NCBI GenBank assembly: GCA_033344815.1
Contig: JAWPMR010000001.1
Location: 2,900,136 to 2,964,135 of the forward strand
Direction: 5' to 3'
Length of the DNA: 64,000 nucleotides
Source: Paracoccaceae bacterium
GTDB lineage: Bacteria; Pseudomonadota; Alphaproteobacteria; Rhodobacterales; Rhodobacteraceae
Below the pieces are notes generated by a model, which was given only the letters and a program-made list of their open reading frames with translations, ran no database searches and was not told where the DNA came from. A program made the position numbers and the translations under genes. Below are positions 55,201-64,000 of this stretch, one piece after another. Positions within the stretch are counted from its first letter, which is position 1. Each line of letters starts with the position of its first letter.

Positions 55201-57289
55201 TTGGCAACACGATTTCGACCGAGGTCGTACCAGGATCGATGGTCACTGAGCCGGAGAGCGACGCACCGCCCTGCAGGTCACTTGCATTGGCAGAGCCAAA
55301 TAGTACTTGGTAGTCAGCGCCAACCTGCTCCAGATCCGTACGATCAAGACTGACCGTGAAGACAAGATCGCCTCCCTCCAAAACTCTTGCATCCGATATC
55401 GATATCTGGGGTGGCAAAGGCGCATCCAGAATGGTGCCGATGCCGGTGTGGTCTCCCAACTGAGTTCCGCCGCGCGGATTGACAAGCCGTATCTCGAACG
55501 TCTCGTCGCCCTCTATCAAAAGGTCCGTCGCAGCACTGATCGAGATGGCGGCGACCGAGTCGCCTTCGCTAATCTTTACCGATCCGATCAGGGCTGTGCT
55601 TTGCTCGATATCTTCCGACCCCGCCTGGCCCGCGCCGGGTATCGCTGGTAAAAGGACCTCGTAATTTAAATTTATGTCCGTTTTCGCCAGTTTGTCCAAA
55701 GTGACCGTAAACTCAAGATCCGATCCCTCCGGCGCGATCGCATCTGAGATTGATAGGGTCGAAAAAACGAAATCATCCACAGCGTAGTCCGCAGCAGAGA
55801 TTCCCGCGCCATCATTCACACGGATCGCGAAGTCAACAGATGCATTCCCGTCAACGTTCCCGAAGATCCGGGTCTGGCTGCCGACGTCTTCAACCCAAAG
55901 CGTGCCCGCACCCGCCGCGATCCCCTGCGCTGTTGTTGCCTGACCGAGGAAGTTGAAGGCCTGGAGGCCCCCGACCGTCTCGTCCGCGTCGATGGCTGAA
56001 AGGTCGATAATGTCGCCACCCTGAGCGCCCACGCCATCGATCCCGTCAATCAGATCCGCAAACCCGAAGGCTGACTCCGCAACGGTTGAAAAGATGAATG
56101 TGTCGTTGTTTGCGAGCCCGCGCAGAATGTCCTGGCCGGCACCGCCGTTCAGTGCGTCGTTACCGTTCTCGCCCACGAGAATGTCGTTCCCCGCGCCGCC
56201 ATCTAGCATGTCAAAGCCGTCGCCGCCGCGCAGTCGGTCATTGCCAGCTTCGCCGAAGAGCAGGTCTGCCTGCTGATTGCCCTCCATTACGTCGTCACCG
56301 TCGCCGCCAAAAAGGATGTCTTCGCCTGACGCGCCGAACATCAAGTCTGCGCCAGCGTCGCCGTACATCAGATCGTTGCCGCCTCCGCCGCGTAACGTAT
56401 CTGCGCCAATGCCGCCCTCCAGCGTGTCAGCGCCAGTGCCGCCCGCGAGAATGTCGTTTCCCGCGCCTCCGAGCACACTGTCATCGCCGCTGCCGCCGTC
56501 CAGCAAATCTTGGCCTGCACCGCCGATCAGGGTGTCATTCCCGCTGCCACCGTAGACTGTATCACTGCCGTCGCCGCCATTCAGAAAATCGCCCCCAGGA
56601 CCACCCCGAAGAATATCGTTTCCGTCATTTCCCTCCAGGTGATCGGCACCATTATTGCCTGCAATTTCGTCGTCGCCAGATCCTCCAAGGATCGTATCGT
56701 CGCCGTCCCCTCCAAAGATCGTGTCATTGTCATCACCACCGGCAACGTGATCATTTCCGCTACCTGCTCGTATAAGATCCTCTCCCGCATCCCCCAAAAG
56801 CGTATCATCGTCACCGCGTCCTACGATCAGGTCATCTCCAGCACCACCTGCAATGAAGTCCTTAAATTCAGTGCCAAAAAGAGCATCGCTGGTTGCTGCA
56901 CCTGGCCAGATTATCACCCCATTTGCCAGTAAACCAATTTCCTGCGCAGACTCCTCAAAGGTGATCTTGGCGATTTGCGGCAAAGCGGGGCTTGAGGGAC
57001 TCGCAGCCATAAAATGATTTTCTATACGGATCTGGTTGGGGCCAATCTGAATAATCAGATCCTGAGCAATCGCAGGGTCGCGGAAGAATGTGATGTCGTT
57101 CGGTAGAATACCGGCACCAAAGTGGATTCTGTCTGGAGAAAGCGGATCGTCATCCTCAACGATGACATCCGAACCAAAGCCTTGCTCAAAGAAATAGAGG
57201 TCAGTCCCAGCTCCTCCCAATATGGTCTCATCCGCGCTGGTGCTCAGAAGCGTGTCGTCTCCGGACGTCCCATTGATGATCGTAGGCAT
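52217..57289 (-). CDS. Giant RTX/Calx-beta secreted protein with 161-residue repeats
   Basis: 1690 residues from an ATG with AGGAGGG four bases upstream. Domain order: a haemolysin-type calcium-binding-related head (residues 1-115), about 14 RTX nonapeptides (GGxGxDxLxGG, residues about 120-395), a serralysin-type C-terminal-like block ending near 515, two Calx-beta domains (about 515-615 and 625-740), a TGNWSDPANW-type beta-solenoid start near 785, then the tandem repeats (about 900-1450) and a repeat-poor C-terminal end. There is no signal peptide; type I secretion is probable from the RTX content, although RTX repeats are N-terminal here, which is unusual. It is probably a surface or matrix adhesin. 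No type I transporter gene lies in the window. Confidence 0.88.
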   Translation of the reverse strand: MPTIINGTSGDDTLLSTSADETILGGAGTDLYFFEQGFGSDVIVEDDDPLSPDRIHFGAGILPNDITFFRDPAIAQDLIIQIGPNQIRIENHFMAASPSSPALPQIAKITFEESAQEIGLLANGVIIWPGAATSDALFGTEFKDFIAGGAGDDLIVGRGDDDTLLGDAGEDLIRAGSGNDHVAGGDDNDTIFGGDGDDTILGGSGDDEIAGNNGADHLEGNDGNDILRGGPGGDFLNGGDGSDTVYGGSGNDTLIGGAGQDLLDGGSGDDSVLGGAGNDILAGGTGADTLEGGIGADTLRGGGGNDLMYGDAGADLMFGASGEDILFGGDGDDVMEGNQQADLLFGEAGNDRLRGGDGFDMLDGGAGNDILVGENGNDALNGGAGQDILRGLANNDTFIFSTVAESAFGFADLIDGIDGVGAQGGDIIDLSAIDADETVGGLQAFNFLGQATTAQGIAAGAGTLWVEDVGSQTRIFGNVDGNASVDFAIRVNDGAGISAADYAVDDFVFSTLSISDAIAPEGSDLEFTVTLDKLAKTDINLNYEVLLPAIPGAGQAGSEDIEQSTALIGSVKISEGDSVAAISISAATDLLIEGDETFEIRLVNPRGGTQLGDHTGIGTILDAPLPPQISISDARVLEGGDLVFTVSLDRTDLEQVGADYQVLFGSANASDLQGGASLSGSVTIDPGTTSVEIVLPTIDDTLFECDEAFRVVLSNPSANAVLADSTGRGVIMDDETGICTIWRNGGQVTIGSAVSPASFSIGAFGTAPGNNSWIDAGPTGNWSDPANWSLGAPPSVSDTVLFGTAGSGDRSFVDANYVISALRYTGQADQTIDFANGNELEITNDVLLLANGSSPHMLGVENGTHVVANAPIRVGINASGSGTASGVLKLTTGASLDAAMASELSIGVATFVNAQSGWAAEGRLALGANTSLTLGAAGAPAGLYVGVAGNTGFGGATGTGVLDASERSAVLDWTLSEILIGSSASGGTATGTLIWDQSETLAADTITFGNGRGQGILEVPTGGELNLEADILRLAYNNSGAGTGMADIDFATQTTDATLTVASELSIGVATFVNAQSGWAAEGRLALGANTSLTLGAAGAPAGLYVGVAGNTGFGGATGTGVLDASERSAVLDWTLSEILIGSSASGGTATGTLIWDQSETLAADTITFGNGRGQGILEVPTGGELNLEADILRLAYNNSGAGTGMADIDFATQTTDATLTVASELSIGVATFVNAQSGWAAEGRLALGANTSLTLGAAGAPAGLYVGVAGNTGFGGATGTGILDASERSAVLDWTLSEILIGSSASGGTATGTLIWDQSETLAADTITFGNGRGQGILEVPTGGELNLEADILRLAYNNSGAGTGMADIDFATQTTDATLTVASELSIGVATFVNAQSGWAAEGRLALGANTSLTLGAAGAPAGLYVGVAGNTGFGGATGTGILDASEGSLTADLTTLNIGTAASSSVAQGTFFIGLGVDISVVTATVGTLVRGEGIIDFGEGEIIIGDTGTVHFETLNFAGGKITGDALVIDATSGTFNFTGGTLSVNSFTGDLNQTGGVLDSGVDVGEMAIFGNYSVSSAGSILITVANGASGLEADSISVQGGGVNLNSDFGTGASLDLSLTAGLGIGESLLILENDGVDAIVGTFENLAQDETIESEFDGDLYRFQIDYFSGDGNDIGLTLYDIA
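52945..54590 (-). repeat. 483-base tandem repeat, about 3.4 copies
   Basis: Three full copies with boundaries at about 52945, 53428, 53911 and 54394, and a partial fourth to 54590. The unit of 483 bases equals 161 codons, so the frame is kept. Copies are nearly identical at DNA level; the two units starting near 53904 and 54387 share several variants (for example gaacgcc and ggcaccgcc) not seen in the others, pointing to a recent duplication or gene conversion. Confidence 0.95.
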
Positions 57290-58969
57290 AAAGCCCTCCT
57301 ATATTTTTTGGTTAGAGCAGGAGTGGAAATTCATGGACACGGACCCGGGCCAAAAGAGTGGATACGGGCTCCAGGCCCGAATGGGAGATCGAAGAACAGC
57401 AAGCCCATTTCTCATGGACAACGTGCAAAACACCTCTCAAACGGCCCTCAAGTTTGAGCAAAGAACATTGGAAAACAGGGACGTTTCTGTCTCTCACGGA
57501 ACTGGTTCCTCGAGGTTTTTGTCTTGGATTTGACCAAACCGAATTGGGAACCGGTAGACTTTGCCGGACGCACAGGTATTTGATTTACGGATTTCCGGAT
57601 CTGCTCCAGACGTGATGCTGAAGTGTGTTCGATCATTTGTTGCCGCCATTGAAGGATTGCTCACACGATCCTTTGCCACCCGGGACAATACGCCGAGCAA
57701 GGGAGTAAGAATGGGCTTGTGGATCAGATCGCCGTTGACCTCAGAATTCCCGGAAATGCGCTTATCGCTTGATCGCACTGAGCCATACTGAAGGGGTGTC
57801 CAATTTTCTGGTTGGTGGGGACTACAAACCATTTGCGCAAATTCCTCATTCACGCAAATCGATACCGCATCACTTGGGTAAGATTCCTGTTGTTGTACGT
57901 GACCTTTTGATGAGTCCAGCCGTGTCAAACTGGCTTTGTTGCCCAACCTTTCATGAGCGACGAATAACGTCGCCGCAGTTCGGGCGCGGCGCCATTGCAT
58001 GCCCGCGTGAATATCTCGGTCTCTCGCGAGTGAAACTGCCTTGCTCACGCAATCACAGGTTTTGAGGATGATGGTATCAAAGATTGGGATGCTGGTGCTT
58101 CGCCACCTGAGAAACACACACTTAATCGTCCATTTGCCTGATCGACGCTCTAGATGCGCTCTCCTGTGATCACGCTCATTTCTATTCACGAAACCAAAGG
58201 TTGCGTACCCCAAGACGCCTCTCCCCCGTTAATCTTAGAGCAGCGCCACAGAAAAAGTTTAAAAAAAGTACTAAAAATTAAGCAGTTGTGCTCAAAAGTT
58301 ATGCAATCATATCAGATTTCCGGAAAACCGTCAACGTTGCGGGACCAATCTGATCTGCCGCGTTCAGTGTTTCGAGAGGGCGGTCAGCCTTATTCTTACA
58401 GCTCCGGAAGTTGCGGGAATTGGTACGGATACGATGCTGTGGGCGTGACAGGATACACAATTGCCGTTCGGGTCAGAGCTACGTTTTCGTTGGTTCTGCC
58501 CCTTTATCCTGAGGTCCGCTCGCCGCGGTAGGCAGTCGTAACGAACATCGTTTTCCCGACCCAAGGCATCGTCCAGCTCATGCGTGACGTGACGGCTTTG
58601 ATCGCGGCAAGAGGCGCGTGGGAGGCCATGACGAGTGTGGTATTTCGCTCGTGCAGGTGGGCAAGATGCAGCAGGCCGTCGGCGAACATGGAGAGATCTT
58701 AGGGCGGATCAGCATCAAACGGCCTGAGCACGTGATAGTAGACGCTCGGTTGGCTGCGCCCCTCGAACAGGCCGGACGACCGTGGCAGACCGTGCTGTGT
58801 GATACACTGATCGCGATCTTCGAAGAGCGCTCTTGGAAGTCAGCGGCGGGCGGCAGCCACTTTATCCTACGCGACGGTTATCGCATTTTCCCAAGCCAGA
58901 GAATGGGCGTGAGCCTTTAGTCGAACTTCGCTCGCGACCTTCGCAGGCAGATTTCACGAAGACGGAACC
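57290..58969. other. Degraded or non-coding region upstream of the RTX gene
   Basis: 1.68 kb. A 239-codon open frame on the minus strand (57494-58213) has a TTG start, no family features and odd composition, so I do not call it. The stretch 58504-58920 read on the minus strand looks like a decayed gene with stops, of unknown identity. The RTX promoter should be just after 57289. Confidence 0.4.
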
Positions 58970-59323
58970 TCATGCCTCGTGCACGACATCGAATCCTCCC
59001 ATGATCAGTCGTTTGCCGTCGAATGGCATCGGCATCGCATCCGGGGCCATGCGAGGATCCTGCATTATAGCTGCCCAGCCGGCGTCGCGCACAGCTTTGT
59101 CTGGCCAAGCAACCCATGAAAAAACAACTGTCTCTCCGGGTTCGCATTTCACGGCCATCGGCATGGAGGTCACCTCACCATCGGGAATATCATCGCCCCA
59201 ACAATCGACGACCGAGCTCGCGCCGTTTTCCTTGAAAACTTCGGTCATTGTACGCGAGAAGGCGAGAAACGCCTCCTTTTTTTCCTCGTGCACGGCGCAA
59301 AGCATCCCATCAATATAACTCAT
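58970..59323 (-). CDS. DUF1428 family protein
   Basis: 117 residues with GGGAGAAAG before the ATG. It matches DUF1428 (YbaA type), a small ferredoxin-like fold of unknown function: MSYIDGMLCAV near the start, VVDCWGDDIPDG, FSWVAWPDKAVRDAGWAAIMQDPRM and the end GKRLIMGGFDVV. The usual family length is 115-120 residues, so it looks intact, although the DNA around it is decayed. Confidence 0.9.
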   Translation of the reverse strand: MSYIDGMLCAVHEEKKEAFLAFSRTMTEVFKENGASSVVDCWGDDIPDGEVTSMPMAVKCEPGETVVFSWVAWPDKAVRDAGWAAIMQDPRMAPDAMPMPFDGKRLIMGGFDVVHEA

Positions 59324-59822
59324 GTCTTTCTCCCTTTGGTTGGTTGAATGTCATTACAGTCCAGTAGTCCAAGTCCGAGAATTCCCTGAATTCCTCAATG
59401 ATGCAAACCTGGGCTCGTGCACCACGATGCTCAAAAAAAATATGCGCTCGCGCTCGGCATGGTGATTTCAAGCGTTTGTTGCAAATTTTCGGCCACCATG
59501 ATGCAGAATACGCTGATTGACTCTGGTGTTTTTTGCAGAAGGTCCGTTTCGCCCCTTGGAGTCACACTGCGAACTGAGAATGCAGCGTACATCTTGCGGA
59601 TTTGGCAGTATTGCGACGCACCTGCGCCAGTTGTCGCCTCGCAGCGCCTCATCGCGTGGAGCGTAGAGTGCGGCGAATTCCACGTCGGTCTTCTCGTCGA
59701 TTGCCTTGAATTTCTTTCGTCTCATCGTAGCGAGTACTCGGGGAATCCATTGTTCAGCTCCCTTGGACTTTTCGTTACGGCCCTCAGGCGACTCTAGTTT
59801 TAGGCGCGATAATTAAGTTTGC
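59324..59822. other. Region without a supported gene
   Basis: About 500 bases. A minus-strand frame at 59468-59725 reads EFAALYAPRDEALRGDNWRRCVAILPNPQDV but then loses sense, so it may be a gene remnant of unknown family. Confidence 0.35.
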
Positions 59823-60050
59823 CTACTCCACGGCGCGCCGTTTGTCTGCGCGCTCAAGAGCCGCGATGTCGATCTTGGTCATCGTTTTCATCGAGTCGAA
59901 AATCTGCTTGGCTGCGTTGCCGTTTGGATCGATGGTGAGGCCCGGAAAGACGTGTTGATTGGTCTGCCAGACGTGACGCCAGCGATCTTTACACCAGCCG
60001 CACACGCTCTCGGTACCGCCGTTGCCGCAACGCCAGTCCAGTCGCGGTCG
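59823..60050 (-). pseudogene. VOC/PhnB-like protein, C-terminal fragment
   Basis: On the minus strand GGTESVCGWCKDRW, then HVFPGLTI and KQIFDSMKTMTKIDIAALERA match the C-terminal end of PhnB-like glyoxalase-fold proteins, where E-S-x-C-G-W-x-K-D-R and M-x-K-I-D-I-A-x-L are conserved. The N-terminal two thirds are not present upstream. It probably belonged with the DUF1428 gene, as such genes are often neighbours. Confidence 0.65.
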
Positions 60051-61022
60051 GTCTCGTTTTGGTCTTCGGTTACAACCCTAATACTGACGAGCTCGTTTTA
60101 ACGTGAGTTGCGACCCAAAATTGAAACACATGAAGCGGCATCCCAGACGTGCGGGGCCTGCGGCGCATTTGTGCGAATGCTCACTTTAGATATTCCGGGT
60201 GATGCTGTCACGGCAATCATCATCGGTGCGCTACGCAACCACGGTCTGCAGCACGACCCTTACTGTTGCAGAATACACCGCATCTTTTCTGATTTTTCGC
60301 TAGGAACCCTGTGCTGGCCAATGAGTTCTTTTTGGTCTTCGGTCCCATCGGCATCAGAGCATTCACAAAAGACCGTGGAATGCACCAGAACGGTCTTATT
60401 TCCTCTGATCGTTGTACCGCCAGCGGTTGCTGCCTATGCGATCCAAAACAATACTGTCCATATTTACTGGACACTAGGCTAACTCAGCCAGTTCTTGGAG
60501 GATTTCGCAATCAATCCGATTTCTTTGGTGCTGAGCAGCGCACTCTTGCTCTTTATCCTTTCAAAGACATCTGCGCTCAAATGGGTAGGAAGTTTGAGAA
60601 GGCGCAGCTGTCGGCGCCGGGCGGGTTGCTGCGTTGAATGTCATTGCCACATTTTTCCTGAAATTGGACTGCGAGACCGGGACAAGCGTCCAGAAGACGG
60701 ATTTCGCCTTCAACATCGTCCGGCTCTCGCCGGTGGCACCATTCGATCGAACGAACCGTATTGACTCTTTTTCAAGTCGCCTTTGCCAGCCTGATCAACC
60801 GCTCGCGAGAGAAACCCAGACTTGCCATCAACGTGGGAGTAAATTTCGTACGTGGCCCGTAAGGTAATCCACCAATGATCTGCAGAGAGGGGACTTGTCA
60901 TTCAAGACCCGCGCCGACATTCTCTGTCGCAAGAAGAGATGACATCCACAAGCGTTTTGCCAATTTTGATCCAACGCCCGGCAATGGTGCATCGCCGGGC
61001 GTCGTGGACAGGTCAAGGCAGA
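60051..61022. other. Region without a supported gene
   Basis: About 970 bases between the VOC fragment and the nuclease gene. Small open frames on both strands lack family features. The only structure seen is the hairpin next to the nuclease stop. Confidence 0.4.
60974..61002 (-). terminator. Hairpin after the nuclease gene, possible terminator
   Basis: ACGCCCGGC and GCCGGGCGT pair perfectly over nine bases around an 11-base loop, about 20 bases after the nuclease stop on the minus strand. A clear T run is missing, so termination is likely but not certain. Confidence 0.55.
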
Positions 61023-64000
61023 TCAGGCAATCGCAAAATCATCTGTGAACTGGATGTTCAGATTCTCTGCCGTCACACCCTCGCCGCGTACGTAGATGGC
61101 GTCCCGGTCCCCATCAAGGAACAAAACAACAGAGCTGGACAACTCGCGGACTGAGTCAATCGAGACATCACCCTCAAAGACAATCACATCGATCCCCACC
61201 TCGTAATCCGTAATGATATCGCGTTCCCGCAAACCATTGCTGGTTTCTGCGCCAAAGACGAACGTATCCGCGCCGTCCCCGCCGGTCATCTGATCCAGTG
61301 ATCCTGCGAGACTGCGGATTTCATCATCTCCATCCGTGCCAACCAGCCTGTCACGCCCTTCAGTCCCCAACACTAGGTTTGGCTCAGGCGGTGCTTCAAA
61401 AGTAAAGCCGGCAATGATCGGATCATGATCGGAATTGCGCGCAGCCGTATCGCCATTGTAAAGATCCGGATCACGCCCGAAATCCAGGTTGTAATCAATC
61501 GCGTCCGGTTCATCTGCGTTGATGTGCCATTCCGTTGCACTCTCGAAATTATCCGCCAGCGCCTCGTTGATGAGGATATAATCCAGTGTTCCGATCTGAC
61601 CGTCAAAAACAAAGGAATAGTCAGTCTCACTGGCCACATTTGTGAAGCCTGCGGCCTCCAGAGTGGTGATCGGATCTTCCTGCGCATAAGCATTCAGATC
61701 GCCAAGGATCATCTGCTGCACAGCTCCGGACCCTGTGGGATCAGACGCCAGCCATTCGGCTAGAATATCAACGGCCTCGGTCCGCGTGGCATTGTTATTG
61801 CCCTGACCGTCACCCTGGGCGTTGTCCGCCTGGAGCCCCGAGAGAGACCCCTTGGACTTGAGGTGGTTGACCGCCACGGTAAAGGTCTCACCGGTGTCCG
61901 CATCCTCAAATGTCTGTGCCACGGCGGGACGGTTCAACCCCCTGCCTGCGTCCAGCGGATCCACAAAATTACGTCCGTTGAACGTCTCCAGGATCGCATG
62001 ATCGCCCACAAGATTCACGCTATCAACCTTGTAAATGATCCCATTGGTGATCGCATCACCGCCGACAATCCCGGTATTCACAAACCCATAAACGTCATTG
62101 CCTAGCTCAGCATTGACGGCTTCTACCAGCGCCGCGACGGCGGTACTTTCCGTTGCGTTCTCGACCTCGACAAGGCCCAGAACATCGGCGTCAATTTCCA
62201 CGATCGCGGCGACTGCTTTCTCAAGTTGCCGCTGGAACTCCGCATCCGGAACGGTGTTGGCAAGCTCAGAGCCATCATCAAACCGCGTCAGATCATCCGC
62301 ACCGCGTGGTTCGTTATTCGTATCCGTCTCAGTCGACCCATCATCCAGCGTGGTAAAGAAGTTCAACACATTGAGGCTGGCCACCTTGAAATTGCCACCC
62401 ACATCCTCTGGCGTCTCGGGCCTTGCGTTGGTCTGAGTATAGGTGCCTTCCGGATTGTGGATGCGGAATTCGTCAAAACCATAGGCCACAACGCCCGTCA
62501 CCGCCTCCAGAGTATCGCCCATCCGGAAACTGTCATTTGCGTCCAGCACCCCGTTGTTACCGTCCAGTATCTGCAGCGCATCGGGGTTCTGTTCCGTCAG
62601 TCCATCATCCAGAACGATGGATTTCGCAGCGACCTCCTGCTGGTGCGCCGCGAACCCTGTCACATCAGGCGCGTTGTCTTGCGTGAATTGTGTAGGTCGT
62701 CCGTCAGCGGAAACACTGTATTGACCAAATCGATCCAGGTTGAACATCTCCGAGATCGTCAGCGCACTAGTGAATTGCACCAACATGCCCTCGTAGGCTT
62801 CGATGTTCGTGACGTAATCAAGATCATCATTGTCCGTCTCGATCGCTCCCATCGCGCCGAGGTCTACGAATGTCACGCTGGGCGCGTCATTGTCGCTGGA
62901 AATCACGCCAATATTAGTGGCCACCACCCGCGTTTCGCCAAAGAATTCGTCAACCGTGCCGGTGACCGAAACCAGATCCCCAACGGTCAGACCTTCGGGC
63001 GCACCTGTGCTGAAAGTGCTCACAAAAAGCCCTTCGGACGTGCTCACATCCGCGTCCGTGTCTGCGTCTTCTTCCTGCACGAAGAAACCATTCAAGCCGC
63101 CGGTCAGAAACTCCGCCGTCACAATGGCTTCAATCGTGACCACTTGCCCTTCCAGGGCAGAGCCGTCATCAAGCCCGACCTTGGTCACGCCCGCAGACGA
63201 CCCTTGGATGTTATGGATGAATGTCACCACAGGCTCAGGCGGATCAACCTCAATCACATTAGTTTCACCCGGGGTCGCTTCCTGGGCCACAAAATCGCCT
63301 GACCCATCAGGACTGCGTGAATTGGACTGGGTATCTTTCAGCCCGTTCGCGTCCTCATTGTATTGCACCGTCTGGCCCAGTGCCGTCAGGAGCCCTGTGT
63401 CATCCGAGTCATTTGTATCATAAACGACAGCGTCGATCAGGTTTGTGGTGGTCGGCAGACCATCGACCAGATCGGCCGGGCTACCGGAATAAAGCGCGAC
63501 GGCATCAGCACCGTTTTGCAAACCATTGGACGTGAAGGCCTCAAGATCCACATTGGGCACATCTGCGGATCCGATCACGAAAAACCCGTTCTCATCCGTC
63601 GTCAGACCATCCAGAACAATCGTGTCATAAACGGTGTCATTGCTGCCATTGAAGAGCGCCACAAACAGACCATCCAGCGACGCGTTCCCCACACCGCCAT
63701 CATAAAGCTCAATGAATTCAGCAGTGTCCGTGCCGGGCGTATCCGCATCCACCTCATTGATGGTGAACACCGGGTCTGGGCCGACAAAACCCGTGCCATC
63801 AGCTTGTGTTCCCGGCGAGAACAAGGCCCCCGCCGCACCGGTGGCATCCGTGTGCGGAACAAAACCGCCGCTTGTGTCGGGGTCCCGCGTCAAAGACTGG
63901 TTGTTGCCCCCCTCACCGCCATAGCTGACCTCTGCGATCAGCGTGCCATCAGTGGCCGCAACAGTGATGGTATCACCGCCATTGTTGAGACCGAGCGCTC
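61023..64000 (-). CDS. ExeM/NucH-type extracellular nuclease with lamin-tail and RTX parts (5' end outside window)
   Basis: More than 990 residues; the frame stays open to the window edge, so the start is outside. Order: a lamin-tail type domain (INEVDADTPGTDTAEFIELYD), an OB-fold-like region (EGQVVTIEAIVTAEF), an endonuclease/exonuclease/phosphatase domain from FKVASLNVLNFF, with Glu in LVEVEN, HLKSKGS, LGDLNAYAQEDP and the catalytic NSDHDPI, then a short RTX-like end (GTEGRDRLVGTDGDDEI, GGDGADTFVFG). This is the ExeM/NucH layout, a secreted DNase used to take up or clear extracellular DNA. RTX ending suggests type I secretion. Confidence 0.92.
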   Translation of the reverse strand, partial: ALGLNNGGDTITVAATDGTLIAEVSYGGEGGNNQSLTRDPDTSGGFVPHTDATGAAGALFSPGTQADGTGFVGPDPVFTINEVDADTPGTDTAEFIELYDGGVGNASLDGLFVALFNGSNDTVYDTIVLDGLTTDENGFFVIGSADVPNVDLEAFTSNGLQNGADAVALYSGSPADLVDGLPTTTNLIDAVVYDTNDSDDTGLLTALGQTVQYNEDANGLKDTQSNSRSPDGSGDFVAQEATPGETNVIEVDPPEPVVTFIHNIQGSSAGVTKVGLDDGSALEGQVVTIEAIVTAEFLTGGLNGFFVQEEDADTDADVSTSEGLFVSTFSTGAPEGLTVGDLVSVTGTVDEFFGETRVVATNIGVISSDNDAPSVTFVDLGAMGAIETDNDDLDYVTNIEAYEGMLVQFTSALTISEMFNLDRFGQYSVSADGRPTQFTQDNAPDVTGFAAHQQEVAAKSIVLDDGLTEQNPDALQILDGNNGVLDANDSFRMGDTLEAVTGVVAYGFDEFRIHNPEGTYTQTNARPETPEDVGGNFKVASLNVLNFFTTLDDGSTETDTNNEPRGADDLTRFDDGSELANTVPDAEFQRQLEKAVAAIVEIDADVLGLVEVENATESTAVAALVEAVNAELGNDVYGFVNTGIVGGDAITNGIIYKVDSVNLVGDHAILETFNGRNFVDPLDAGRGLNRPAVAQTFEDADTGETFTVAVNHLKSKGSLSGLQADNAQGDGQGNNNATRTEAVDILAEWLASDPTGSGAVQQMILGDLNAYAQEDPITTLEAAGFTNVASETDYSFVFDGQIGTLDYILINEALADNFESATEWHINADEPDAIDYNLDFGRDPDLYNGDTAARNSDHDPIIAGFTFEAPPEPNLVLGTEGRDRLVGTDGDDEIRSLAGSLDQMTGGDGADTFVFGAETSNGLRERDIITDYEVGIDVIVFEGDVSIDSVRELSSSVVLFLDGDRDAIYVRGEGVTAENLNIQFTDDFAIA

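Noticed and set aside
57494-58213. 239-codon open frame on the minus strand
   Set aside because: TTG start without a good ribosome site, no recognisable motif and a composition unlike nearby genes; probably chance.
62226-63302. 358-codon plus-strand open frame
   Set aside because: Lies wholly opposite the nuclease gene, which has clear catalytic motifs; antisense shadow.

Overview
The window reads as a chromosomal segment of a marine alphaproteobacterium, most likely Rhodobacteraceae (Roseobacter group). This rests on recognised families, not on a database search: a MotB with the GGHHGG/YADF N-terminus, a group 2 Mrp antiporter with subunits A and B fused, a FlgE-FlgK-FlgL-FlgI run, and large secreted RTX proteins. 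No rRNA, tRNA or CRISPR array was found.

Layout. 1-4.9 kb (minus): a MoxR ATPase, DUF58, DUF4381, BatA-like and BatB/TPR-like cell-envelope operon, with genes coupled by 4-base overlaps and a PafA-type alkaline phosphatase just upstream. 6.8-8.4 kb: a secreted sulfatase with a clear terminator. 8.7-14.6 kb (minus): mrpAB-C-D-E-F-G. 15.3-18.2 kb: NAD salvage (pncA-pncB) divergent from trhO. 19-24.8 kb (plus): motB and hook genes flgE, flgK, flgL, flgI. 25.7-29.4 kb (minus): a FecR-domain protein with a very long Gly-Asn tail, followed by a CHASE2-PAS-GGDEF(degenerate)-EAL protein. 29.7-31.6 kb: an HTTM-DCC fusion. 32.4-36.3 kb: an orphan Tat-type solute-binding protein, a hybrid histidine kinase and a convergent LuxR-type response regulator. 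37-44.5 kb: a sugar-uptake operon (binding protein, two permeases, GH-A hydrolase) with a divergent LacI regulator. It sits between two parts of one broken IS91 transposase, whose partner integrase is also broken. 44.5-47.3 kb: a periplasmic protein of unknown function and two HupE/UreJ-type membrane proteins. 47.3-48.6 kb: an IS30 remnant. 48.6-52.1 kb (plus): a two-gene module of a metallophosphoesterase and a CHAT caspase-like protease, the best candidate here for an uncharacterised conflict or cell-death system. 52.2-57.3 kb (minus): a 1690-residue RTX/Calx-beta protein with a 161-residue tandem repeat. 57.3-61.0 kb: mostly degraded DNA with one DUF1428 gene and a VOC/PhnB fragment. 61.0-64.0 kb (minus): an ExeM/NucH-type extracellular nuclease with an RTX tail, cut by the window end.

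How the parts fit. The left third is housekeeping: envelope assembly, ion homeostasis, NAD salvage and motility. From about 25 kb the window becomes accessory: sensory modules, a transferred sugar operon, several transposase remnants, the CHAT module and two large type I-secreted proteins. Decayed mobile elements (IS3, IS91 plus integrase, IS30) mark the borders of several accessory blocks and suggest repeated insertion and loss.
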